A stretch of DNA of 64,000 bases from Paenibacillus daejeonensis DSM 15491 (GCF_000378385.1 NZ_KB899671.1:79933-143932); one strand, 5' to 3'. Shown: positions 35,400-45,277, counted from the first letter of the stretch. Program-made: numbers and translations. Notes: generated from the letters alone by a model not told the origin.

Positions 35400-35789
35400 A
35401 TGGAACGCTACCCTAATGATAATGAACAACATCGGGAGTATCATGATCCTTATGCCCAGCAGCAGCATTCCAATCCCTATCCACCCTACCCGCCTTATCC
35501 ACCACACCTGCCGGCCAAGACGAATAGCAAAGCCATCGTCGCGCTGGTGCTGGGTATTCTATCCATAGTTATTCCGTATATCGGTCTCTTATTCGGTATT
35601 GTGGCGATCGTCTTTGCCTCCATGTCCTTCAAGGAAATCCGGCTCCGCCAGGAGCAAGGACGCGGGATGGCCGTCGCAGGCATGGTATGCGGCATTATCG
35701 GCACAGCCATCTATGGCATCATTCTGCTCATCGTGGTCATTGCCATTATTGCTTTTTCCGGCAACGCCTCGGACATCGTCTACTATTAA
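35400..35789 (+). CDS. DUF4190 membrane protein with Tyr/Pro-rich head
   Basis: A 129-residue protein. Residues 1-40 are rich in Asn, His, Gln, Pro and Tyr (QQQHSNPYPPYPPYPPH). Residues 45-129 are the DUF4190 unit with two membrane helices (ALVLGILSIVIPYIGLLFGIVAIVFA and VAGMVCGIIGTAIYGIILLIVVIAI) flanking the conserved loop with SFKEIRLRQEQGRGMA. ATG 35400 has AGGAGG upstream. Function unknown; possibly a small scaffold. Confidence 0.88.
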   Translation: MERYPNDNEQHREYHDPYAQQQHSNPYPPYPPYPPHLPAKTNSKAIVALVLGILSIVIPYIGLLFGIVAIVFASMSFKEIRLRQEQGRGMAVAGMVCGIIGTAIYGIILLIVVIAIIAFSGNASDIVYY

Positions 35790-35871
35790 ACTAGTTAGGC
35801 AAGGCCAAATACTTCACAAACTCCAATCCGCACGGCGGCACGCCCGCTCTGCGGATTATTTTGTGTCGGTT

Positions 35872-36199
35872 TAGCGCACCTTTCTTCCTCTATTCGCCCG
35901 TATTCCCGCCACGCGACCTCTGTAGCACACCTTTCTTCCTCTATTCGCCTGCATTCCCGTCACGCGCCACCTGTAGCACACCTTTCTTCCTCTATTCGCC
36001 CGCATTCCCGTCACGCGCCACCTGTAACACACCTTTCTTCCTCTATTCGCCTGCATTCCCGTCACGCGCCACCTGTAGTACACCTTTCTTCCCTTATTCG
36101 CCCGCATTCCCGTCAAGCGCCACCTGTAACACACCTTTCTTCCTCTATTCGCCCGCATTCCCGCCACGCGACCTCTGTAGCGCACCTTTCTTCCTCTAT
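35872..36199 (+). repeat. 51-bp tandem array, seven copies (family A)
   Basis: Units begin (TAGCGC, TAGCAC, TAACAC or TAGTAC) at 35872, 35923, 35974, 36025, 36076, 36127 and 36178, exactly 51 bp apart. Core CACCTTTCTTCCT, then CTATTC, then a linker containing GCATTCCCG and ACGCG. It lies between two convergent genes and runs directly into a terminator. Confidence 0.97.
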
Positions 36200-36241
36200 A
36201 GCAAAGCAAAAACCCCTCGCTAAGGGGTTTTTGCTTTGCTA
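36199..36241. terminator. Bidirectional terminator with 19-bp perfect stem
   Basis: TAGCAAAGCAAAAACCCCT pairs with its exact complement around CGCTA. The AAAAA/TTTTT runs are inside the stem. It ends the S-layer xylanase transcript, 26 bp after its stop. Confidence 0.85.
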
Positions 36242-36266
36242 CGGGCTCTGGCACTTACTGCATGGC

Positions 36267-39200
36267 TTACAGTGATTTCATCAGCAGGTTATACAAAATG
36301 ACTGCTGCTTGCGCACGTGTGGCTGTTCCCTTCGGATTAAAGGTGTTGTTGCCGACACCGTTAATGATATCCGCCAAGTGCAAGGCAGCTACTGCTTCCC
36401 GCGCATACGCGCCGATGGCTTGCTCATCGCGGAAGGCGCTGGCAGCATTGACCTCATGGAGCTCTATGCCTGTCACCTGAACCGCACGATACACCATCGC
36501 TGCCATCTCATCACGCGTAATCGGTGTATGGATGCCGAACGAGCCGTCCGGCAGACCCGTGACGATCCCGAGCTGTTGCGCGGAAGCTACTGCACTGGAA
36601 TACCAGACATTCGGCTTGGCGTCGGTGAAGGTACTGACTGCTCCTGGTTGTTCCAGATCCAGCGTGTGGATGAGCATCTGGATGAACTGGGCTCTTGTCA
36701 CCTGCTGGTTCGGACCAAAGACGTTCTCGCTGAACCCCTGAATGATTTCCCGCGCCGCCAAGGCGCCGATGCTCTCGTTGGCCCAGGCAATCGAACGCGC
36801 ATCATTGAAGTGAATCGGGTTGGCGAACGCCGTGAATTTGCTGAAATGCTTGGCGTTGAATTCTACTCTGCCTGTGTCACTGTTGTAACGGCCATTCTTG
36901 ACGACTTCCAACGCGCCAGCCTCCGTCACGTGATAGATGACGATCTGCGACGGCACGTCGCCGGAGCGCGGCGTGAACGGCAGGGACACCTTTACAGGAT
37001 GTTGGCTGAAATCGCTCAACTGACGTCCGTCCACTTGGAGTGTGAAGTCATAGACCGCATGCGATCCAACCCGGTTGCGAACGTTGGCTGGCAGCGTGTT
37101 GCGATCTACCTCTGCTACTGTCAGCTCGATTGCGGCTCCCTCTGCGATGCCGTTAAACAAGGCGATCGGTAGTTGAACCGAAGCCAGTCCCGATGTAATC
37201 TCGATGCTGTGCGCGCCAGCCGTTCTGGCTGTACGGATCTGATCTGAAGTTAATGCAACAGTTACAGATCTGGCAGATCCTGAAGCTGTCACATCCAACC
37301 TCAGGACCCCGTTTCTCATACCGGATATGGCCGTTGCGACTTGCTCGTCACTCACCGTGACGGTCACACTGCCCTCAGACCCCGGCTGTTCCGGTTCTTC
37401 TGGTTGTTCTGGCTGAGGTACTGGCACATACGGCCAGTTCGGTGGATTCGGCTGCGAACCTTCCCGCTTCAAGGTCAGCACGCCAAATACGGAAGGATCT
37501 TGCCAGCCTTGGCCGGTCGTGTCATTCCAGATCGCAACGCTTCGGCGCGATCCGTTCTCCCCGTCGTTGATCTGCACATCGAAACCAATCTGCATATCCG
37601 CAGCCTGATTGATTTCAGTGAGCGGAATCGAGAGCTCGACGATGTAGTTCGAGCCTGTAACTTTCGTCTGGGATACGACACCTTCACCGACACCGGCCGG
37701 GTTAAATGACGTTTCATTGTCAAAATTCACACGGTACTGACCGACCCCGGTTTCATAAGTCGGGGATTTTGCATTTTTTTGATCCAGGAACACTTCCACG
37801 GAATCTTGCTCATGTGCGTTTGCGCTGGATTTATCGAGCGTTGCATTATTGGTTACCTCTACCAGCACATACAGATTGTCATTATCCCACAGCACTCTGG
37901 CATTTCCTCTGGCGCCGTTGTGCGCGGTCTGATACTGGTTAATCGGCAAGATGGTCGCTTTCTCCCATACGCCATCGATCGTTCCGTCAATGACAGGCGT
38001 GCCGTAGAAAGCTGTTGATTGCCTCGCCTCGACCTCTACCGGAGCATGCTCTTCTAAGTAAGCCTCAGGATCAGCTACGGCGTAGTATACCTCTTTGGCT
38101 TGCAGTCTGCTGTCAAACACCAATGGATTGTTCTCTGCCCGCCAGCTGACATTGTCAGTCAGCCCCCAGAAGGTGACACGGGCGATATGCTCGGCATTAT
38201 CCTTGTAGAGCTTGAACAGTTGTGCATACAGATAAGCTTGTGCTTTCGCTTCCTGCTCGGTCAACTGCCGGTTACTGCCTGCTGTAATATCCAGTTCGGT
38301 AATACTGACCTCCACGCCGAGGGCAATGAAGCGCTCCAGGGACATCTTCACTCGTTCCGGACTGGTGCCAAGATTGTAATGCGCTTGCATGCCAACACCA
38401 TCGATGAGCAATTTCCCAGTTTCTTCAACGTACCGCTCATTCAATTCTTTCACCATGCTGGCGATGGCAGTCGCTTTGTTCTGATTGTCATCGTTATAGT
38501 CATTGTAGTACAGCTTGATATCTTCGTTCAGCTCAAAATGGGCAATCGCTTCCTTGGTGTAGCGGAAGGCCCAATAGATGTAATCGTCGCCGATTGCCTG
38601 TTGCCAAGGCGCATCCGTAGTACGCAGCGCGCCTCTCCAGTTCTCTGGGTTGGAAGGATTGTCCCGCACTGCTTCATTGACAACATCCCAGGAGATGACC
38701 TTGTCTCCAAATGCTTCTACGACTTGGTAGATATGATTTCGCATACTTTCGAGGGCTTCATCACGCGTCCCCTCGGCAAGCCATGTTGGACTTTGCGAAT
38801 GCCAGATCAGCACATGACCATGGATAGCCATACCTGCTTCCAGCGCTTTGTCAGCCAAGGCCACGCCTGCAGATGGATCGAATTGTCGGCTGGAATTGTA
38901 CATGGCATCTGGCTTCATGGCATTCTCAGCCGTGAAGGCATTGTGATGATGCTGCAGCAATTGCAGATTCGTGCCGTCCAGCGTCAGCGTTCCCCCGGCA
39001 TTGCCGATCAAGAAGTCATCTTTATAGATTTCTTTCAATGGGGTCAAGTTCGTCTGTACAGGCAGTGGCCCCGCAACTGCTCCCATATGCCGCAGCCTGA
39101 AATCGTCGACATAAAAGGTGCGCGGCTCGCCATAACTGTTGGCCACCTCGATATAGGCGTTCAGAACGGTTGCGTTATTTGTCTGGGTATACGTCCCCTT

Positions 39201-40580
39201 GAGCTCAACCCATCCGTCCGCGGTAACCGTCGCGTTCTGGGATACATTGGCATAGGTTCCGCTGTTCTCCACACTGATGCGCAGCACAGTCGGCGATTGG
39301 CCTTCGGCCATCTTCACCCATGCAGACAATTCATATTGATGGTTCCGGTGCATCTTGCCCAGGACATCGACGAGCGCACCATTGTATTGTACTGGAGCGG
39401 TCATCAGCAAGCTCTGCGAACCACCCGGTGTATGATTGTCAGCGGTTGATAGGCTGACGCTGCCCTCACCGCCGCGGGCTTCCCAGTCGCCAAGGCCGTC
39501 TTCAAAGTCAAAGAAAAGACCTGTCTGGTCCAGATCGCCCGGCTCTTCTTCAGGTTCCGTTTCCGGATGTTGGACGATCCTGACCTCATCAATGTAGATA
39601 TCTGCTGCGGAGCCGACTTCACCGTCAGCTTCTACCCAGATCCGGAATTCGCCCGTGTTGCTGGATACCTGGAAGTCCTTCCGTTCAAAAAGTGTCCATC
39701 CCTCAGCATTCACTGGTTGGTTGCCGATCACCCAAGGGTAAGTATCTCCATTGTTAACAACTTGTTTGGAAGCGATACGGAGCGTGTCCGTCCCCTCCCC
39801 CATTCGGATCTTCAACGAAATGTCGTAGGTGTGATCGGATTTCAACACATTCGTCAAATCAAGGCTAGGACTTGCGCTCCGATCAGCCCGGGACCCGAAC
39901 TGCAAGGCATGCGTCCCATGGGAGGCTGGACCTTCAACAACGGTTGCCACACCTTGAGATCCCCACGGACGATTGCCCCATCCGCCAAGATTATTGTCCT
40001 CAAAGCTCTGGAACAGAATTTCCGTTGGCTCGGGATTCGTGCTCGTCTGCGTGCCTGTCACACGAATGTCGCCAATGTAGAAAGGCACGCTAGCCCCTGC
40101 GGCATTGGACTGAACGCGCAGTGTCGTCTGCGTGCCATCAACCGTGAACTGTCCATTCAGGGTAATGGCGCTACCCGCTGCATAGGGTTGGTTGGCCACC
40201 AATGGATAACTTCCCGACGGCATTTGCAGATAGGCTTCCGCGCCGGCAGGAATCGTCACACCCTCGTCCACATAGATGGATATCGCTACGTTATAGGTTT
40301 GGCCGTTTTGCAGACCCATCGATGCGAAAGTGAAATCAACCGCATCCCAGTTATTAGTTCGATTAGTAACATGCAACGCGCCACCGTCTTCGTTGCCATC
40401 AAACTGTTTGCCTGTAACATGCGTCAAACTTGCGTCGCCCGATTGCAAGGCAATACCGTTGCCAGCCTGAAAGGATTCATGATAGACCGTGATTTCGTTG
40501 GCGCTCACTGAGACCGCTTGCAAAGGTACAAGCGTCACAAGCATGGCCAAGACCAGTAAGCAGATGGACATTTTCCTCAT
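36267..40580 (-). CDS. S-layer-anchored multidomain GH10 endo-1,4-beta-xylanase
   Basis: A 1437-residue secreted xylanase. Order: signal peptide (1-28), three CBM22-type xylan-binding modules (about 30-180, 185-340, 350-495), GH10 barrel (about 505-850), CBM9 (about 860-1065), a Pro/Glu linker, a beta-rich spacer (about 1090-1250) and three SLH domains (about 1255-1437) that hold it to the cell wall polymer. The acid/base Glu is in SWDVVNEAVRDN and the nucleophile in VSITELDITAGS. The layout matches XynA1 of Paenibacillus sp. JDR-2. It would cut polymeric xylan next to the cell for uptake by the cluster at 55-64 kb. A cre-like box lies upstream. Alone in its transcript. Confidence 0.95.
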   Translation of the reverse strand: MRKMSICLLVLAMLVTLVPLQAVSVSANEITVYHESFQAGNGIALQSGDASLTHVTGKQFDGNEDGGALHVTNRTNNWDAVDFTFASMGLQNGQTYNVAISIYVDEGVTIPAGAEAYLQMPSGSYPLVANQPYAAGSAITLNGQFTVDGTQTTLRVQSNAAGASVPFYIGDIRVTGTQTSTNPEPTEILFQSFEDNNLGGWGNRPWGSQGVATVVEGPASHGTHALQFGSRADRSASPSLDLTNVLKSDHTYDISLKIRMGEGTDTLRIASKQVVNNGDTYPWVIGNQPVNAEGWTLFERKDFQVSSNTGEFRIWVEADGEVGSAADIYIDEVRIVQHPETEPEEEPGDLDQTGLFFDFEDGLGDWEARGGEGSVSLSTADNHTPGGSQSLLMTAPVQYNGALVDVLGKMHRNHQYELSAWVKMAEGQSPTVLRISVENSGTYANVSQNATVTADGWVELKGTYTQTNNATVLNAYIEVANSYGEPRTFYVDDFRLRHMGAVAGPLPVQTNLTPLKEIYKDDFLIGNAGGTLTLDGTNLQLLQHHHNAFTAENAMKPDAMYNSSRQFDPSAGVALADKALEAGMAIHGHVLIWHSQSPTWLAEGTRDEALESMRNHIYQVVEAFGDKVISWDVVNEAVRDNPSNPENWRGALRTTDAPWQQAIGDDYIYWAFRYTKEAIAHFELNEDIKLYYNDYNDDNQNKATAIASMVKELNERYVEETGKLLIDGVGMQAHYNLGTSPERVKMSLERFIALGVEVSITELDITAGSNRQLTEQEAKAQAYLYAQLFKLYKDNAEHIARVTFWGLTDNVSWRAENNPLVFDSRLQAKEVYYAVADPEAYLEEHAPVEVEARQSTAFYGTPVIDGTIDGVWEKATILPINQYQTAHNGARGNARVLWDNDNLYVLVEVTNNATLDKSSANAHEQDSVEVFLDQKNAKSPTYETGVGQYRVNFDNETSFNPAGVGEGVVSQTKVTGSNYIVELSIPLTEINQAADMQIGFDVQINDGENGSRRSVAIWNDTTGQGWQDPSVFGVLTLKREGSQPNPPNWPYVPVPQPEQPEEPEQPGSEGSVTVTVSDEQVATAISGMRNGVLRLDVTASGSARSVTVALTSDQIRTARTAGAHSIEITSGLASVQLPIALFNGIAEGAAIELTVAEVDRNTLPANVRNRVGSHAVYDFTLQVDGRQLSDFSQHPVKVSLPFTPRSGDVPSQIVIYHVTEAGALEVVKNGRYNSDTGRVEFNAKHFSKFTAFANPIHFNDARSIAWANESIGALAAREIIQGFSENVFGPNQQVTRAQFIQMLIHTLDLEQPGAVSTFTDAKPNVWYSSAVASAQQLGIVTGLPDGSFGIHTPITRDEMAAMVYRAVQVTGIELHEVNAASAFRDEQAIGAYAREAVAALHLADIINGVGNNTFNPKGTATRAQAAVILYNLLMKSL

Positions 40581-40666
40581 ATCTTACCCCTCTTCCAATT
40601 TGTATTGTTGATTTACATTGTTGAAGGACTCTGTGTATAATTCCATGATGCGCCTTCCTTCCAGCA

Positions 40667-40693
40667 AAGTAATCGCTTTCATACTCTATTATA
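40667..40693 (-). promoter_or_regulatory. Promoter -10 and cre-like box of the S-layer xylanase
   Basis: On the minus strand TATAAT (40688-40693) is followed by TGAAAGCGATTACTT (40667-40681), close to the CcpA cre consensus (TGWAARCGNTWNCA). Its place just after the -10 box fits repression on preferred sugars. The -35 box is weak. A leader of about 80 bp follows. Confidence 0.65.
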
Positions 40694-40809
40694 ACAAGGC
40701 ATTTTTTTTGCTGAACCCGAGATAGTAAAGCATATACTTTGAAATGTATAGAAACTGGAACTTTAGGTGGAACGGCTGCAGCTACCTCTTAATTGCAATC
40801 TAATATGCG

Positions 40810-40915
40810 GACTCATAGGAAGAAAAATGACCCCCAGCAGCCAACTTGCGGTTTGCCAAGCAAATAGAGGAACAAAGGTGCGTTACAGCGGCCAACTTGC
40901 GGTTCGGGGACACAT
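40810..40915 (-). repeat. Two decayed family A modules
   Basis: CATAGGAAGAAAAATGAC at 40815 and AATAGAGGAACAAAGGTGCG at 40863 repeat at 49 bp, the first having lost two bases. Both are followed by GCCAACTTGCGGTT. The rest of 40694-41000 holds no gene. Confidence 0.85.
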
Positions 40916-40927
40916 CTCTATACCACG

Positions 40928-40959
40928 AAAAACCCGCCCCTTTGGAACGGGGCAGGTTT
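40928..40959 (-). terminator. Terminator of the BmrD-like gene
   Basis: AAACCTGCCCC and GGGGCGGGTTT pair (one G-T), followed by TTCGTGG on the minus strand; 42 bp after the stop. Confidence 0.8.
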
Positions 40960-41000
40960 ACGATTTGTTCACCATGACTGGACAATGCGCGCCGCTTGGG

Positions 41001-43037
41001 TTACGCCCCGACCGCCGCGCCTTGCTGGAGCTGATACATGGCGAAGTATTTGCCGCCCTGGCGCATCAGCTCGTCATGGTCCCCTTGCTCGACGATACGG
41101 CCACGGTCCAGCACGAGGATCTGCTCGGCCTGGCGGATTGTCGAGAGCCGGTGGGCGATGACGAAGGTCGTTCGCCCTTGCTTCAGCACCTCCAGCGCTC
41201 GCTGGATAACAGCTTCCGTCTCGGTGTCGATGCTCGCGGTCGCCTCATCAAGGATGAGGATCGCCGGATCATAGGCCAGCGCCCGAGCGAACGAGATCAA
41301 CTGGCGTTGGCCGGACGACAACGTACTGCCCTTCTCAATGACAGGCGTATCGATGCCTTGCGGCAGGGACATGAAGGCATCGTACGCGCCCACATCACGC
41401 AGCGCCTGCTCGATCTGCGCCCGGCTAATCGCCGGATTGTCCAGGCTCACATTGGACGCAATCGTTCCCGTATAGAGAAACGGGTCCTGCAGCACGATGC
41501 CCATATGCTGGCGCAGCTGCTGCCTGGACAGTTCGCTAATGTCTATTCCGTCCACTGTAATCTGTCCTTGACGGATGTCATAGAAGCGGAACAACAGGTT
41601 CAGGATTGAGCTCTTGCCTGAGCCGGTATGTCCCACCAGCGCCACCGTCTCGCCCGGCCGGGCCGTGAAGGTAATGTTGCGCAGCACCAGCTCGTCACGC
41701 TTGTAGGCGAAGGAGACATCCTTGAAGGCCACTTCCCCCTTGTACCGCTCGAGCTGACCGTGATCCACATCCACGCCCTCTTCATCCATCAGAGCGAATA
41801 CACGCGTGGCCGATACTCTGGCCGTCTCCAGATTGGACAGCTGATTGACGATACCGACGATCGGCTGGAACATCCGGTTCATGTAATCGACGAAGGCATA
41901 CAGTACACCAATCGAGATTGCCGTCCCAAGCCAGTCGCCCCAGAACAGCCAGATCAGCGCCAGGAACAGAATGTTGCGGACGACGTTGACCAGGTTGTGC
42001 GAGGTGATCGAGTTGAGATTGAGCAGCTTGTTCTGATACGTAAAATAGTGGTCGTTCAGCGCCTCGAATTCGGCGGTCATCTCTTTCTGGCGGCGGAAGG
42101 CACGGATGATTGGCATACCCGAAATCGACTCGTTGATCATCGCGTTCAGCTCGCTAAGCTTGGCGCGGATGACGCCGTTGTAGTGCGCCGCATACTTGCG
42201 GTAGACGATAATCCAGATGATCAGGATCGGTACGAGCGGCAGCGCGAGCAGCGCCAGCCGGGGATCAAGGATGAACAGCGCTCCGTAAATCCCCGTCATA
42301 TAAACCGCAGCGGTAAAAAAGTTGGCCAACACGGCCACATACAGCTCTCGGATCGCCTCCGTGTCATTCGTGACGCGTGAGACGACCTGCCCCGCAGCCA
42401 GTTTGTCGTAATACGACACTGGTAGCCGCTGCGTATGGGCAAACACATCGTCGCGCATTCGCTTCACGATTCGGTTGGCGGAGGTCTGCAATAGCAGCCG
42501 CTGCCAATACGTGAAGATGCCGGCGATCACCAAAAGGCCAAAATACATCGCTGCTAGCATCAGGAATCCCGACAGCTCAGGTCGGTAGAAATTGTACAGC
42601 GTCTCGCGCGACAGCGGCTCCACCGGATAGGCTTCCGTTTGCTGCCGGTCGCGGCTGGTAATGGTCAGTGTACTGCCATCTGCCTCCCGGCTGCCGTCGA
42701 AGGCAATATCGCCTTCGACCCAGTAGAAGCTGCGGCCCGCCTGCAGAATCCGCACCGTCTCGCCGCGCGTCTCGCCTGGCTCGAAGTGGTCCTCCCGCTT
42801 GAACCAGCGGCCTTCCCGCTCCACGGCATAAGGCATCTCCTGCTCGACAGCGTGCCAGCGTTTTTCGATGCCCAGGATATTCTGGTCGATCATCCGTTTG
42901 GCGACAAACGGACCGGTCAGCTCGGCGCCCACGGCCAGCATCAACATCACCAGTGCGATGAGGATCGGCTTCTTGAACAGCATGGCATATTGCCACAGTC
43001 GTTTGCCCGGGCCCGAAGCTTTTTTGGTTATAGTCAT
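41001..43037 (-). CDS. bmrD: Multidrug ABC exporter subunit, BmrD-like
   Basis: A 678-residue half-transporter close to the length of Bacillus BmrD (673). Between membrane helices 1 and 2 it has an extra segment of about 95 residues (ERKWHAVEQ-like start, many charged residues, about 55-150), as BmrD does. Five further helices follow, then the ATPase with Walker A GHTGSGKSS and canonical Walker B AILILDEATASID; its signature TLSSGQ deviates from LSGGQ. It pairs with the BmrC-like subunit upstream, whose ATP site is degenerate. Unusually, 301 bp containing a folded element separate the two genes. ATG 43037. Confidence 0.9.
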   Translation of the reverse strand: MTITKKASGPGKRLWQYAMLFKKPILIALVMLMLAVGAELTGPFVAKRMIDQNILGIEKRWHAVEQEMPYAVEREGRWFKREDHFEPGETRGETVRILQAGRSFYWVEGDIAFDGSREADGSTLTITSRDRQQTEAYPVEPLSRETLYNFYRPELSGFLMLAAMYFGLLVIAGIFTYWQRLLLQTSANRIVKRMRDDVFAHTQRLPVSYYDKLAAGQVVSRVTNDTEAIRELYVAVLANFFTAAVYMTGIYGALFILDPRLALLALPLVPILIIWIIVYRKYAAHYNGVIRAKLSELNAMINESISGMPIIRAFRRQKEMTAEFEALNDHYFTYQNKLLNLNSITSHNLVNVVRNILFLALIWLFWGDWLGTAISIGVLYAFVDYMNRMFQPIVGIVNQLSNLETARVSATRVFALMDEEGVDVDHGQLERYKGEVAFKDVSFAYKRDELVLRNITFTARPGETVALVGHTGSGKSSILNLLFRFYDIRQGQITVDGIDISELSRQQLRQHMGIVLQDPFLYTGTIASNVSLDNPAISRAQIEQALRDVGAYDAFMSLPQGIDTPVIEKGSTLSSGQRQLISFARALAYDPAILILDEATASIDTETEAVIQRALEVLKQGRTTFVIAHRLSTIRQAEQILVLDRGRIVEQGDHDELMRQGGKYFAMYQLQQGAAVGA

Positions 43038-43108
43038 GGATTGTCACACCCTTATTCTCTCTTGTCTCTAGTAGATCGCTCCTTAAACAACCTTCCTATG
43101 GCCGTTGC

Positions 43109-43300
43109 GAGGAGAGGGAGCTTACGATCGCTGTTGTTCCCAGATTTCTTGTTCCTAACCGCCTCAGCGGTAGAAATCCGGGTACAGCGTATGCTTTCGA
43201 AGCTAGCTTTTCTGCGAAAAGCTTTTAGGCGAACGCTTCAACGCTTTCTGCAAGAAAGCGACATCGGAAGCATAAGCTTTTCTCCAGCCTCCCTCTCCTC
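43109..43300. other. 192-bp multi-hairpin element between bmrC-like and bmrD-like genes
   Basis: Perfect 12-bp ends GAGGAGAGGGAG (43109-43120) and CTCCCTCTCCTC (43289-43300) enclose four nested helices: GATTTCT/AGAAATC (43143/43172) with ACCGC/GCGGT inside; TATGCTTTC/GGAAGCATA (43190/43266); AGCTTTTC/GAAAAGCT with a TGC loop (43205-43223); CGCTTTCT/AGAAAGCG with a GCA loop (43242-43260). It looks like a branched RNA or a fold-back mobile repeat. No frame in it codes for anything recognisable. Confidence 0.75.
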
Positions 43301-43338
43301 TTCACGTCTCATCGTTCGGTTATTTCCGGCGCTCTCTA

Positions 43339-45081
43339 CTAGTCCAGCATCGATTCCAGCTGCTGCCGGTCATATTGCTCCTTGTACCAGCCCCCGCGAG
43401 CGAGCAGCTGCTCATGCGTTCCTTCTTCCGTCACCCGGCCATCCTCCATCACGAGGATATGATCCGCGTGCTGGACGGCGGAGAGGCGATGGGTCGTAAT
43501 GAGCGTCGTCTTTCCTGCTCGTTCCTGGCGGATGCCCTCGATAATCTCGGCTTCTGTCTTGGCATCGACCGCCGAGAGTGTATCATCGAGCAGCAAAATT
43601 TCGGGATCCGCAATGATCGCCCGGGCGATGCTGACCCGCTGCTTCTGACCACCGGAGAGTGCGACGCCCTTCTCACCGACCATCGTCCCCAGACCGTCAG
43701 GCAAATGCTCAATATCCTTGGCGAAGGATGCGCGGACCAATGCCCGCTGCATATCGTCCTCCGTGGCATCCGGCTTGCCGAACAAAATATTGTCACGGAT
43801 CGAACGGGAGAACAGGAACGGCTGCTGCGGCACATAGCCGATCCATCCCAGCACTTGATCCTGGTCCAGCTGATCCAGCGGTACGCCATTCATGGCAAGA
43901 ACGCCTGTGCCGTACGGATACTCGCGCAGCAGCTGCTTGAGCAGTGTCGTCTTGCCGCTGCCTGTACGTCCGACGATACCGAGCGTCTGTCCGCGCTGGA
44001 GCGTGAACGAGACCTGCTTCAGATTATCCGTCTGAGAAGAGGGATAACGGAAGGTGACGCCGCGGAACTCAATCGTCTCCGGCTCGCTCAGGCGGACCGG
44101 ATCCTCCGCTTCCCGCACATCCACCGGATAGCCGAGTGTCTCCTGCACCCGGTCCAGGGAGGCGTTGCCGCGCTGCATAATGTTGATGAGCTCGCCGATG
44201 GCGAACATCGGCCAGATCAGCATGCCCAGGAACACGTTGAAGGAAACCAGCTCTCCGAGCGTAATCTCGCCCCGGAAGACAAGATAGCCGCCGTAGCTGA
44301 GGCCGATCAGATAGCTCAGTCCCACCAAGATTTTCATCGTGGGCTCGAAGAGCGCATCGATCCGCGCCACCTCGATATTGCGGCCCAGCACCTCATCGGT
44401 TTTGGCCTGAAACCGCCCTTCATCCGCCGCTTCCTGAACGAACGCCCGCGTGACGCGGACACCCGCCACCGACTCCAGCACCTGATCGTTCAGCTCGCCA
44501 AACGAATCCTGGGCAGCCATGAAGCGGTCATGGATCTTTTTGCCAAGATAACTCATGATAATGGCCACGAGTGGCAGGGGCAGCAGCGCCGCCAGCGTCA
44601 GCTTCCAGCTAATCAGAATACACATAACCGCCAGAATGGTCAGCATGAACAGCGTTGAGTCAATCAGCGTCAGAATGCCGAAGCCCGCTGTCGTGGCGAT
44701 AGCCCCCAGATCATTGGTCGACCGCGCCATGAGATCGCCCGTCCGGTTGCGCTCGTAGAAGGTCGGCGTCATCTTCATGAAATGCCGCATCAGACGGAAG
44801 CGCAGCAGCCGTTCCAGGACGAACGAGCCGCCGAATAGCTGGTAGAACCAGACATACGTCATGATGTAGCCAACAACGGTTATGCCGCCCCATAGCAGCA
44901 GGGTGTTATAAAAGCCCGGCTCGCTCAAGGTTCCCAGTGCAATCCCGTCAATCGTGTAGCCGATCAGCCAGGGCGGGATGACCTCCAGCAGGCCGACGAG
45001 TGCCAGCAAGGTAACCGCTATTGCGTAGCGTTTCCAATGCATGGCGAAAAACCAGTTTAATTTCTTCAGTACAACAAACAT
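43339..45081 (-). CDS. bmrC: Multidrug ABC exporter subunit, BmrC-like
   Basis: A 580-residue half-transporter (Bacillus BmrC has 585). Six membrane helices occupy about 15-305. The ATPase has Walker A GRTGSGKTT, a good signature LSGGQ and Walker B EILLLDDTLSAVD with Asp instead of the catalytic Glu, the hallmark of the degenerate subunit of BmrCD-type heterodimers. Start ATG 45081 has only a weak site (GGGGACG). Upstream lie a leader peptide and a strong terminator, the same order as bmrB-bmrC-bmrD in Bacillus, where expression is by ribosome-dependent attenuation. Confidence 0.9.
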   Translation of the reverse strand: MFVVLKKLNWFFAMHWKRYAIAVTLLALVGLLEVIPPWLIGYTIDGIALGTLSEPGFYNTLLLWGGITVVGYIMTYVWFYQLFGGSFVLERLLRFRLMRHFMKMTPTFYERNRTGDLMARSTNDLGAIATTAGFGILTLIDSTLFMLTILAVMCILISWKLTLAALLPLPLVAIIMSYLGKKIHDRFMAAQDSFGELNDQVLESVAGVRVTRAFVQEAADEGRFQAKTDEVLGRNIEVARIDALFEPTMKILVGLSYLIGLSYGGYLVFRGEITLGELVSFNVFLGMLIWPMFAIGELINIMQRGNASLDRVQETLGYPVDVREAEDPVRLSEPETIEFRGVTFRYPSSQTDNLKQVSFTLQRGQTLGIVGRTGSGKTTLLKQLLREYPYGTGVLAMNGVPLDQLDQDQVLGWIGYVPQQPFLFSRSIRDNILFGKPDATEDDMQRALVRASFAKDIEHLPDGLGTMVGEKGVALSGGQKQRVSIARAIIADPEILLLDDTLSAVDAKTEAEIIEGIRQERAGKTTLITTHRLSAVQHADHILVMEDGRVTEEGTHEQLLARGGWYKEQYDRQQLESMLD

Positions 45082-45203
45082 TCACTCACGTCCCCGCATG
45101 GTATGGATCAAAAATAAAAGAAGCCCACCGCCGCAAGCGATGCGCTCCTATGTACGCCACAGCTTCAAGCACCCGCAAGCGGGCGTCACATGCTGATAAG
45201 CGC

Positions 45204-45253
45204 AAAAAAGGGGCGCATGATTACGTCGATGCCGCAACGTAATCACACGCCCC
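45204..45253 (-). terminator. Attenuator-type terminator before bmrC-like gene
   Basis: GGGGCG..TGATTACG pairs with CGTAATCA.GCGCCCC, followed by TTTTTT on the minus strand. It stands between the leader peptide stop (24 bp upstream) and the exporter genes, so it would stop most transcripts unless relieved. Confidence 0.88.
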
Positions 45254-45277
45254 GCCCGTCTGAACGGCCCAGCCGTC

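Noticed and set aside
38100-39449. 449-codon plus-strand frame inside the S-layer xylanase
   Set aside because: The minus strand has uninterrupted GH10 motifs; the plus frame is a codon-bias shadow.
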